Part shown: positions 6,191-12,081 of the stretch, in pieces | Layout: each line of letters begins with the position of its first letter | How positions within the stretch are numbered: the stretch's first letter is position 1 | NCBI GenBank assembly: GCA_017613485.1 | Contig: JAGADS010000084.1 | Location: 1 to 13,247, forward strand | Length of the DNA stretch: 13,247 nt | DNA from: Treponema sp. | GTDB lineage: Bacteria; Spirochaetota; Spirochaetia; Treponematales; Treponemataceae | Reading direction: 5' to 3' | Translations under genes and position numbers: made by a program | The notes under the pieces: generated by a model | Databases searched by the model: none | Told to the model about the DNA's origin: nothing | What the model saw: the letters and a program-made list of their open reading frames with translations, nothing else

Positions 6191-7306
6191 ATGGCAGACA
6201 ACAGGAACTTTATAATAAAGCAGGATCCCGAGTATGAGGAAATATTTTATCTTTATTCCTATCTTGGAGATGATTCCGTTGTGGAAGTGCCTGAGGGTGT
6301 GACGAAAATCCGCTCTTATGCATTTGGTGACAAAAACAAGCCCAACGACACAATTACAAAAATCATTCTTCCCGACAGTGTTGTTGAATTGGAAAACTCT
6401 GCATTCGGTTATTGCACGGCGCTAACGGATGTAAGGTGGTCAGAGAATCCAAAGTTCAAAATGGGAAACGATATTTTTGTGGGCTGCAATTCACTTGAAG
6501 AAATAACCATTCCTAAAAATGTAAACTCACTGTCAAGTTTTCTTATACCGAAGAACCTGAAGAAGATAAATATTCATGACGATCTGACAAAAGTGATGTA
6601 CAGCTGTTTTCATTACGATCCTGATGAAGTTGATGACTTTGATGAAGACTATGAAGAGACAATCAGGATCCTGTCAAAGAATCCGAACTACAAGATGATC
6701 GACTGTTTCATGGTGAACGAAAAACACAAGACCGCCCTCTTCTGCATTCCTGGAGACAGGAAAACTGTTCATGTTCCGCATGGAATAGAAGTCATCGGTG
6801 ATTTTTGTTTCTGGGGCTTGCATGATGGAACATCAATAGAAAAAATAGTCCTTCCAAAATCAGTCAGGAAAATAGTCTCAGGTGCCTTTGCCGTCTGCAA
6901 GGATCTCAAGTCTGTAATATATGAAGGAAAGTCAAAAGATTTGGAAATTGAAAGGATGGCGTTTTTTTACCCTGAGGACAATAAGGATTTCATAAATACA
7001 ATAACTTGCAGCGATACCCCAAAACAAAAGCAAATGAAAAACAGAAAGAACATGGAGGCCCTTACAAGGATGCTCCGCATAGACGATATGCTCAGGAACG
7101 GCAATTGTCCCGATGTTCCTCATTTGGCAGAGATGTTCAAGGTAAGGGAGTGTACAATCTACCGCACGTTCGATGACATCCTGTTGTTTTCTGGCACAGA
7201 ATGTCCAAAACGGACAGATTTGATTGAATATGACAGTGCAAATAAAAGCTATCACTACACCCGTGATTTTACGCTGGACATAGGCACAACATTACTCAAT
7301 TTATGA
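6191..7306 (+). CDS. Cytoplasmic LRR_5 protein with C-terminal winged-HTH-like domain (paralogue A)
   Basis: This is a 371-residue protein without a signal peptide. BspA-like LRR_5 repeats fill about residues 25-270: VEVPEGVTKIRSYAF and ITKIILPDSVVELENSAFGYC are typical units, interrupted by an acidic insert (DPDEVDDFDEDYEE). After a Lys-rich linker, residues about 285-371 resemble the N-terminal winged HTH of WYL-family regulators: LTRMLRIDDMLRNGNCPDVPHLAEMFKV, then TIYRTFDDILLF and IEYDSANKSYHYTRDFTL. In known WYL proteins this segment (IxYDxxxxGYYYT) leads into the WYL sensor domain; here the chain ends instead. The LRR part would then act as sensor or scaffold for a DNA-binding end (inference). 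I chose the ATG at 6191, with TGAGGAG 6 bases upstream. An in-frame ATG at 6140 lies inside the promoter dyad, before the expected transcript start. A paralogue lies at 9872. Confidence 0.85.
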   Translation: MADNRNFIIKQDPEYEEIFYLYSYLGDDSVVEVPEGVTKIRSYAFGDKNKPNDTITKIILPDSVVELENSAFGYCTALTDVRWSENPKFKMGNDIFVGCNSLEEITIPKNVNSLSSFLIPKNLKKINIHDDLTKVMYSCFHYDPDEVDDFDEDYEETIRILSKNPNYKMIDCFMVNEKHKTALFCIPGDRKTVHVPHGIEVIGDFCFWGLHDGTSIEKIVLPKSVRKIVSGAFAVCKDLKSVIYEGKSKDLEIERMAFFYPEDNKDFINTITCSDTPKQKQMKNRKNMEALTRMLRIDDMLRNGNCPDVPHLAEMFKVRECTIYRTFDDILLFSGTECPKRTDLIEYDSANKSYHYTRDFTLDIGTTLLNL

Positions 7307-7311
7307 TAAGG

Positions 7312-7362
7312 TGACATAATGTAAACTTTCCATCTTGACATTTTGTAAACTCATGCTACAAT
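7312..7362 (+). promoter_or_regulatory. Toxin-antitoxin promoter with tandem 16-bp operator repeats
   Basis: TTGACA (7335-7340) and TACAAT (7357-7362) are 16 bp apart, and TG at 7354-7355 gives an extended -10. Two direct repeats, TGACATwwTGTAAACT, lie at 7312-7327 and 7336-7351, 24 bp apart; the second covers the -35 box and spacer. This arrangement suits autorepression by the XRE antitoxin. The expected transcription start (about 7369) gives a very short leader. Confidence 0.65.
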
Positions 7363-7380
7363 AAAATGCAGAGGGTTACA

Positions 7381-7917
7381 ATGAAAGATGTATTGAAATA
7401 TCTCCGACAGACAGGCGGTTTTACTCAGGCGGATGCGGCCAGGATGCTTGGTGTCTCCAGACAGTCCTACAGCAAGTATGAAAATGGAACGGTTATACCG
7501 TCGGATGCGATTGTGTCAAAGGCAGCTGAGGTCTACGGCGTTGATGAATCGTTCATCAGGGCAAACAAGGTTCCGTTGATATCCGGTTCCAATGTGGAAT
7601 ACAAGCTAGACAATGACGCGAATGTTCTTGAAGTTGCCTCCCCGGAATATGATTTTACAGATGCTTCTCAAAAAAAATCCTACGATGCATATTTTGACGG
7701 AAATATCGTGCGTGTCATTGGTGAATCAAATTTTTACGAGGGTCAGAGATTCAAGCTGGTTCCATTGGATGATAGTGGAAAAAGGAATGCCGCTTGGGAA
7801 GATCTACAAGATATCTTGTCAAAACACGATCCGCTTGTAATGCCTTCTGACAAAGATCCTTTTTACAAGGAAATGCTAAAGAAAGCTGTGGAGGAAAAAC
7901 ATGGATATTTTGATTGA
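7381..7917 (+). CDS. XRE-family antitoxin-like regulator, partner of the PIN toxin
   Basis: This 178-residue protein begins with an XRE helix-turn-helix (about residues 3-60; FTQADAARMLGVSRQSYSKYENG holds the turn and recognition helix). A linker and a C-terminal region (about 85-178) follow, probably the part that contacts the toxin. The last codons overlap the toxin start by 17 bases, and the toxin's Shine-Dalgarno sequence lies inside this gene, so the two are translationally coupled. I place the start at 7381, with GAGGG (7371-7375) five bases upstream. The in-frame ATG at 7366 is only four bases after the -10 box and so should not be on the transcript. Known PIN systems use such a partner to inhibit the nuclease and to repress the shared promoter. 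The paired 16-bp repeats upstream fit that role. It could alternatively be an ordinary regulator, but the overlap favours a toxin-antitoxin pair. Confidence 0.85.
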   Translation: MKDVLKYLRQTGGFTQADAARMLGVSRQSYSKYENGTVIPSDAIVSKAAEVYGVDESFIRANKVPLISGSNVEYKLDNDANVLEVASPEYDFTDASQKKSYDAYFDGNIVRVIGESNFYEGQRFKLVPLDDSGKRNAAWEDLQDILSKHDPLVMPSDKDPFYKEMLKKAVEEKHGYFD

Positions 7918-8314
7918 TGCAAATATCATTCTGGATGTATTGTTTCAACGTGCTCCGTTTTATGAAAATTCCATGCAAATAGTGCAGTCTTGCATAAAAG
8001 GCCGTACGGTGGGATTTGTTTCCGCTCATACAGTGACAACCATGTGGTATTTACTTCGCCATGAGTTTTCCCTTGAAGAACGTCGAAAAATGTTTAAGCT
8101 AGTCTTTTCTTGGTGTCGAATTGCTTCCGTAGGTCAATCGGAATTGCTTTCCGCTCTTGACCGTGATGATTTCTCCGATTTCGAGGATTGCTTGCAAGAT
8201 GAGTGTGCCTATAGCATTCATGCCAGATATATAATCACACGGAACAAGAAGGATTTCGCCCATAGCAAGATTCCAGCACTTCTACCGGAAGAGTTCATTG
8301 AGGTGATGGGATAG
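7901..8314 (+). CDS. PIN-domain toxin (VapC-like ribonuclease, PIN_3 type)
   Basis: This is a 137-residue PIN-domain protein, the usual size for a toxin of this fold, predicted to be a Mg-dependent ribonuclease that cuts RNA and stops growth when its antitoxin is lost. The first acidic residue is D6 in ILIDANIILDV. D96 sits in the typical SDFEDCLQ motif, and D118 follows TRNKKDF near the C-terminus, ahead of LLPEEFIE. The conserved acidic residue normally found on the second helix is not evident: the segment reads SAHTVTTMWYLLR. PIN_3 relatives also often have a non-acidic residue there. The start has GGAGG (7890-7894) at a 6-base spacing and overlaps the antitoxin gene by 17 bases. The RNA target cannot be predicted from the sequence. 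Confidence 0.88.
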   Translation: MDILIDANIILDVLFQRAPFYENSMQIVQSCIKGRTVGFVSAHTVTTMWYLLRHEFSLEERRKMFKLVFSWCRIASVGQSELLSALDRDDFSDFEDCLQDECAYSIHARYIITRNKKDFAHSKIPALLPEEFIEVMG

Positions 8315-8453
8315 GTACTGTAAGTTTAATAGTAGTAGAAAAAAACATCTGTCTGTACGGGATATAATTGCTTCTTGGAAAAATGCCGTTACTTTCTCTG
8401 GATACCACAACTACCCCAAATCAACAAAGATAATATTTTCATTTTTTTCCTTA

Positions 8454-8488
8454 CTCTCTCATAAAATGATAGAGCAGCCTGCTATAAT
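8454..8488 (+). promoter_or_regulatory. Dyad / extended -10 promoter module, copy 4 (8522 operon)
   Basis: CTCTCTCAT-AAA-ATGATAGAG (8454-8474) pairs at 8 of 9 positions. The centre at 8464 is 19 bp before TATAAT (8483-8488), with TG at 8480-8481. GGAGG at 8512-8516 precedes the ATG at 8522. The rest of the 207-base gap after the PIN gene shows no further gene. Confidence 0.75.
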
Positions 8489-8521
8489 GAAACCATAAAC
8501 CCATCCATAACGGAGGCGATT

Positions 8522-9271
8522 ATGAACGACAAGAAGATTTTGAAATTATGGAAAAAACTTTCACAGACACAGAAAGCAGTTCTTTATTCCTATTTGAGTT
8601 TTTACATGAACGGAGAATCTCAGTCTCTCGATAACTGGACTAATTTTTCTATGACAGTGGAGGCTGGAGCCGACAAATCGACCGCAAAAATGAAGAAGGA
8701 CAGATCTTGTTACATGCCAGACCCCACCGAAGACAGTTACGAGGAGATAGTACGGCTTCGCTGGAGAAAAGATCATTTTGAATGGACTCCCGAGAATACT
8801 CAGAAAATAATCTCCGTCATTCAGGGAATCGACAGAAAAGTTAACCAGATGTATGATGCCGTTGAAAAGACAGTGAAGTTCCTGCAAAGCGATGCAATCC
8901 CCAACAACAGGATCAAGAATGAGTATTCAATTGAAGCCAGCCTGACGTATGAAAACTGTGAGACACCCATTCCCACGGCGGATGAGGAAATGCTGGAACA
9001 TCTTTATGACGCAACAGATTGGAAAATATTGCCCAAAGTATACGCAAACGAAGACAGGATGGAAAGCAGGGAAGATCAGTTGTACCGTGGTCTGAACTGG
9101 GATATAGAATGTTTTGACCGTCCCGAACTTGAGCACATAAAAATTCCCTACTACGTCCATGTCCTTTTCGTGGATTCGTTCACGTACACGCTCAACGATA
9201 TGATTCACATGAATCCCGATGATTTTATGATTGACTTGGAAATAAATGTTGACGGCGAAAAAATTTTGTAG
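8522..9271 (+). CDS. Hypothetical protein (249 aa), first gene of a dyad-controlled operon
   Basis: I do not recognise this protein. It is soluble, with no signal peptide or TM helix. It starts with an amphipathic helix (KILKLWKKLSQTQKAVLYSYLSFY). An apparently helical segment follows (about 92-120, NTQKIISVIQGIDRKVNQMYDAVEK in part), and then a more acidic, mixed C-terminal half. That half contains aromatic-rich stretches (YRGLNWDIECFDRPELEHIKIPYY) and an acidic end that could be beta-structured. It has a GGAGG site at a 5-base spacing and its own copy of the dyad promoter. The next gene starts 48 bases after its stop with no intervening promoter module, so both are probably on one transcript. 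The function is unknown. Position among LRR and toxin-antitoxin genes, and shared control with them, argue for an accessory role. Confidence 0.75.
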   Translation: MNDKKILKLWKKLSQTQKAVLYSYLSFYMNGESQSLDNWTNFSMTVEAGADKSTAKMKKDRSCYMPDPTEDSYEEIVRLRWRKDHFEWTPENTQKIISVIQGIDRKVNQMYDAVEKTVKFLQSDAIPNNRIKNEYSIEASLTYENCETPIPTADEEMLEHLYDATDWKILPKVYANEDRMESREDQLYRGLNWDIECFDRPELEHIKIPYYVHVLFVDSFTYTLNDMIHMNPDDFMIDLEINVDGEKIL

Positions 9272-9319
9272 TGTGGTTTTTCGGATTTATTTGAAACTTC
9301 ATCACAAGGAGGAATTACT

Positions 9320-9766
9320 ATGATTACAATTGAAGAGCTTGCGGCCAGACTCTGCAGAAAACCTGCTTCCGTAATACGCAGGATGAAAAGCCGGGGATAT
9401 CTGGATGAAAACGGAAAGCCATCCACCTGGTGCATCGAAGGAAAAATCATGAGCGAGGATGGACGGATAAGCAAAAGAGGAGAAAGTCTTCTTAGCACGG
9501 AACTTGGAATAGGAAAAATCCCCAAGGCAGAACTCAAGACTTTCCTTTCAAAATCTGAGTGCTGGGCATGCCATGGAAAATTTGAGACAGGCGCTTTTGT
9601 TGACGGTAAGATTTATACATCCGACCAAATCATCGACCGGTATTACCGCCTCCAGGAAGTGCAACTCAAAATTGACTGTCTTGAAGATGAACCGGGATTC
9701 AGCATCGGCAACTGTCTTTTCACCATGTCGAAAGATAAGGATTGGAGAAAACATTGGGAGAAATGA
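9320..9766 (+). CDS. Hypothetical protein with N-terminal HTH-like region (148 aa)
   Basis: This is a 148-residue soluble protein. The first 30 residues (ITIEELAARLCRKPASVIRRMKSRGYLDENG) look like a small helix-turn-helix of the sort found in DNA-binding or helix-hairpin modules: a helix, a Pro-containing turn, a basic second helix, and a Gly-Tyr-Leu cap. A CWAC motif at about residues 77-80 could bind a metal but has no second CxxC partner. The C-terminal half ends in a Trp/Lys-rich tail. It starts with GGAGG (9308-9312) at a 7-base spacing, 48 bases after the 8522 gene, and probably shares its transcript. The two products may act together. The DNA-binding reading rests on the N-terminal pattern alone. 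Confidence 0.7.
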   Translation: MITIEELAARLCRKPASVIRRMKSRGYLDENGKPSTWCIEGKIMSEDGRISKRGESLLSTELGIGKIPKAELKTFLSKSECWACHGKFETGAFVDGKIYTSDQIIDRYYRLQEVQLKIDCLEDEPGFSIGNCLFTMSKDKDWRKHWEK

Positions 9767-9801
9767 AACTAATTATACTGCTCTTCAAATAATATCCCCC
9801 C

Positions 9802-9836
9802 CTCTCTCACAAAATGAGAGAGTTTTGTGGTATAAT
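9802..9836 (+). promoter_or_regulatory. Dyad / extended -10 promoter module, copy 5 (second LRR-wHTH gene)
   Basis: CTCTCTCAC-AAA-ATGAGAGAG (9802-9822) pairs perfectly over its outer 8 positions. The centre at 9812 is 19 bp before TATAAT (9831-9836), with TG at 9828-9829. A C/T-rich run precedes it. AGGAGG lies upstream of the ATG at 9872. Confidence 0.8.
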
Positions 9837-9871
9837 ATCGTCATAGGATTGAACAGAAAGGAGGGGCGCTT

Positions 9872-11050
9872 ATGGCTGCTGGAAAGAAGGATTTTATTAT
9901 CAAGGTTCTCAAGGACACGAAAACAGGGAAGGAACAGAATATTCTCCGACGCTACAAGGGAAAGGACAGTGAGGTTGTGATTCCTGACGGTGTGACTAAA
10001 ATTGCAGACTATGTTTTTGCTGATGACATTGAGCCGAACAAGACTATTGAAAAAATCATCATACCGGATTCGGTTACGGAAATTTCGTACAGGGCATTTG
10101 CATTTTGCAAGAATCTTAATGAGATTCAGTTCCCTCGCAAATTAAAGAAATTTGAAATTGATTTTAAGTATTGTCCTTCAATTGAGGAAGTGTCTGTTCC
10201 ACAAAGCGTAACCATAATCATGATTCCTTCCCTGCCAAAGCACATAAAGAAGGTGAATGTTGGAGATAATATCATTGCCGTGGAGTTTACCAATAATCAT
10301 GGAGGAAAGCTTAACTGCATCAAACCTCAGGTCGTGGCGGAAATTATACTTCAAAATCCAGTGTACAGGGAGATTGACGGCTTTGTCATAAACACTGCAA
10401 AAAAGACAACTCTGTTCCGAACTGATTTTACAAAAACAGAAGTGCGGGTTCCAGATGGAGTTGAGGTCATAGGTCCAAATACATTTTACGAATTCTATCA
10501 GCTTTCAAAAATAAAAAAAGAGATGAAGCCGATAGAGAAGGTCATTATTCCAAAGAGCGTCAAGAAAATACAGTCGGTTGCATTCATAAACTGCAGTTTC
10601 CTTCAAGAGGTTGTTTATGAAGGATTAACGAAAAAGCTTGAAGTTGATAAATGGGCATTCCTTATGTGCGTGAATTTTCACAAGGACGGTAGGGAAATCA
10701 TCTGCAAGGACACGCCAAAAAAGAAGGAGAAAAGCAAAGGGAAAGGTGTCGGCTGGGACAGGCTTACACGCCTTTTTGTTATCGACAGGGCCATCAAGAG
10801 CGGCACTTATCCTGATGCCGACAAACTGATAGCCCTCTGTAAAGCTCATGGAATTAAATTTGGTAAGGATGGGAATACAGACTGTAGTCCTAAGTCTACA
10901 ATCCATAGGGATCTTGACGACATCCTGATGTTCTCAAACACTCTATGTGAAGAAAGAGGTGATTTGATCAAGTATGATTATGGGCATAAAGGCTATTATT
11001 ATACCCGTGATTTCAAGCTTGATTTTGAAGGAATCTTGCTTAATCTTTAA
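9872..11050 (+). CDS. Cytoplasmic LRR_5 protein with C-terminal winged-HTH-like domain (paralogue B)
   Basis: This 392-residue protein is a paralogue of the 6191 gene: the same N-terminal LRR_5 section (about residues 25-280; VVIPDGVTKIADYVF and IEKIIIPDSVTEISYRAFAFC are clear units) and the same closing domain. After the shared KDTPKKKEK linker, residues about 295-392 read LTRLFVIDRAIKSGTYPDADKLIALCKAHG, then a roughly 15-residue insert relative to paralogue A, then TIHRDLDDILMF and IKYDYGHKGYYYTRDFKLDF, and both proteins end in LLNL. This closely matches the wHTH plus GYYYT hinge that precedes the WYL domain in WYL-type regulators, but no WYL domain follows. It lacks a signal peptide, so it should be cytoplasmic. 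AGGAGG (9858-9863) is 8 bases before the ATG, under its own dyad promoter. It converges on the HAD gene with a 6-base gap and no hairpin between. DNA binding is inferred. Confidence 0.87.
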   Translation: MAAGKKDFIIKVLKDTKTGKEQNILRRYKGKDSEVVIPDGVTKIADYVFADDIEPNKTIEKIIIPDSVTEISYRAFAFCKNLNEIQFPRKLKKFEIDFKYCPSIEEVSVPQSVTIIMIPSLPKHIKKVNVGDNIIAVEFTNNHGGKLNCIKPQVVAEIILQNPVYREIDGFVINTAKKTTLFRTDFTKTEVRVPDGVEVIGPNTFYEFYQLSKIKKEMKPIEKVIIPKSVKKIQSVAFINCSFLQEVVYEGLTKKLEVDKWAFLMCVNFHKDGREIICKDTPKKKEKSKGKGVGWDRLTRLFVIDRAIKSGTYPDADKLIALCKAHGIKFGKDGNTDCSPKSTIHRDLDDILMFSNTLCEERGDLIKYDYGHKGYYYTRDFKLDFEGILLNL

Positions 11051-11056
11051 ACCTTG

Positions 11057-11827
11057 CTATTTCATCAGATGCTCTTGTATCCACCTTGCAACGCCGTCGT
11101 TTTCGTTTGAGGGGCAGATTTCGTCCGCTATTGATTTTACCTCGCTGATTGCATTTTCCATTGCGATTCCCTTGCCGCAGATTTTGAGCATACCGATGTC
11201 GCTGAAGTCATCCCCAAAGGCCGCCATGTTTCCCACGGGAATGTTCAGGTGGGCGGACAGTTTTTCGATTGCCTTTTCCTTGGTCGCATTTTTCTTGCTC
11301 ATCTTGTACCAGGGAATGTCGGAGAAGGGTAGGTAATCAATTTTGTCTATGCCGATTGAAGAAGCGATTTTTTCCACCAGCTGCTTGTCCAGTGATTCAA
11401 CACACATTTTCATGGCAGGCTCGTTAAAATCAGAGAAGTCCGTGGGTGTCCAGTAGCGGTCTCCCAAATCCTCCTTCGAGTTGCAGTAAAGTCCGTTCTC
11501 ATTGTCCACGCTGATTACAAAATCCTTACCGCCGAATTCAAATGCAGCGTCTATTAGCGTGCGTGCCTCTTCTTTTGTAAACTCACATGAATAGATTTTT
11601 TCTTCACCGCAATAAACCAGACCACCTCCGTTTGTTATCATTACATCAGGCCTTAGTCCGTTCAAATAACGTGAGGCGTTGATCCGAGCCCTGGATGTTG
11701 AGATGCCGAAAAGAATCCCTTTTTTCTGAAGAGATGCTATCACCTGTTTTGTGTAATCTGAGATTGATTTGTCATCATGAAAAAGAGTGCCGTCTAAGTC
11801 CGAAAGGATTAAAGATATGTTTTCCAT
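11057..11827 (-). CDS. HAD-superfamily hydrolase, Cof-type (class IIB) phosphatase
   Basis: This is a 256-residue cytosolic HAD phosphatase of the Cof/YidA class, which dephosphorylates small phosphorylated metabolites (sugar phosphates, coenzyme precursors) through an aspartyl-phosphate intermediate. Motif I is SDLDGTL, with nucleophile D10 and acid/base D12. Motif II is STSR (43-46). A C2-type cap domain occupies the middle. Motif IV is GDDFSDIGML (205-214), with metal-binding D206, D207 and D210. All catalytic positions are present and the length is typical. I set the start at the ATG at 11827: the in-frame TTG at 11833 overlaps the predicted -10 box. The transcript may start at or within a base or two of this ATG, so the mRNA could be leaderless; no Shine-Dalgarno is seen. 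The substrate is not predictable. The gene is divergent from the oxidoreductase gene. Confidence 0.9.
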   Translation of the reverse strand: MENISLILSDLDGTLFHDDKSISDYTKQVIASLQKKGILFGISTSRARINASRYLNGLRPDVMITNGGGLVYCGEEKIYSCEFTKEEARTLIDAAFEFGGKDFVISVDNENGLYCNSKEDLGDRYWTPTDFSDFNEPAMKMCVESLDKQLVEKIASSIGIDKIDYLPFSDIPWYKMSKKNATKEKAIEKLSAHLNIPVGNMAAFGDDFSDIGMLKICGKGIAMENAISEVKSIADEICPSNENDGVARWIQEHLMK

Positions 11828-11832
11828 AATCA

Positions 11833-11861
11833 ACTATAATCAATATGGAATAATTGTTCAA
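11833..11861 (-). promoter_or_regulatory. Promoter of the HAD gene, possibly leaderless
   Basis: On the minus strand, TTGAAC (11861-11856) and TATAGT (11838-11833) are 17 bp apart. Only five bases separate the -10 box from the ATG at 11827, so transcription would begin at about the start codon. Confidence 0.5.
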
Positions 11862-11881
11862 GAGGGGTAAGTAAAGATTCA

Positions 11882-11897
11882 TTGAATTTAAATTCAA
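11882..11897. promoter_or_regulatory. Operator-like palindrome O1, TTGAA-N6-TTCAA
   Basis: TTGAATTTAAATTCAA is a perfect 16-bp palindrome, eight bases upstream of the -35 box of the oxidoreductase promoter. It has the same half-sites and spacing as O2. Confidence 0.6.
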
Positions 11898-11904
11898 CTA
11901 ACGC

Positions 11905-11933
11905 TTGACAAGTCCGAAAAGATTATTTATATT
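11905..11933 (+). promoter_or_regulatory. Promoter of the oxidoreductase gene
   Basis: TTGACA (11905-11910) and TATATT (11928-11933) are separated by 17 bp. The expected transcription start is near 11940, inside operator O2, giving a leader of about 140 nt that contains REP-like palindrome copy 2. Confidence 0.7.
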
Positions 11934-11948
11934 GAACGTAGATTCAAT
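11931..11948. promoter_or_regulatory. Operator-like dyad O2, TTGAA-N6-TTCAA
   Basis: ATTGAA-CGTAGA-TTCAAT has perfect 6-bp half-sites around a 6-bp spacer and overlaps the end of the -10 box and the start site. This is a textbook position for a repressor of TetR or MarR type. No such gene is inside the window; it may lie just downstream of the oxidoreductase. Confidence 0.6.
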
Positions 11949-12003
11949 GAATATCAATTCGATAATTTGATAATGTGTCATTGAAGTGGGAAATAAAAAG
12001 ATA

Positions 12004-12030
12004 GATTATCGGGTCAGGCCCGATAATGAC
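12004..12030. repeat. REP-like palindrome, copy 2
   Basis: ATTATCGGG (12005-12013) and CCCGATAAT (12019-12027) form a perfect 9-bp stem around TCAGG. Read on the minus strand it begins GTCATT and ends AATC with a central CTGACC, matching the layout of copy 1 (GTCATT...CTTGATCC...AATC). It lies in the 5' leader of the oxidoreductase gene. Confidence 0.65.
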
Positions 12031-12081
12031 GTTATTATGCGGTTAACCAACTGTATAACAAAGAGTAAACAGGAGTGAAGT

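Noticed and set aside
7366..7380. Upstream in-frame ATG of the XRE antitoxin
   Set aside because: It is only four bases past the -10 box; the ATG at 7381 has GAGGG at a proper spacing.
8355..8368. Additional promoter at the TATAAT in the gap after the PIN gene
   Set aside because: It has no TG extension, no -35 box, no dyad at 19 bp and no gene directly downstream.
2987..9836. The five dyads as transcription terminators
   Set aside because: They are followed by TATAAT boxes rather than T tracts, and their fixed 19-bp offset to the -10 box fits promoter elements; no T tract follows on the minus strand either.
10974..11336. Plus-strand ORF across the HAD gene
   Set aside because: It is antisense to a protein with complete HAD motifs and has no family resemblance.
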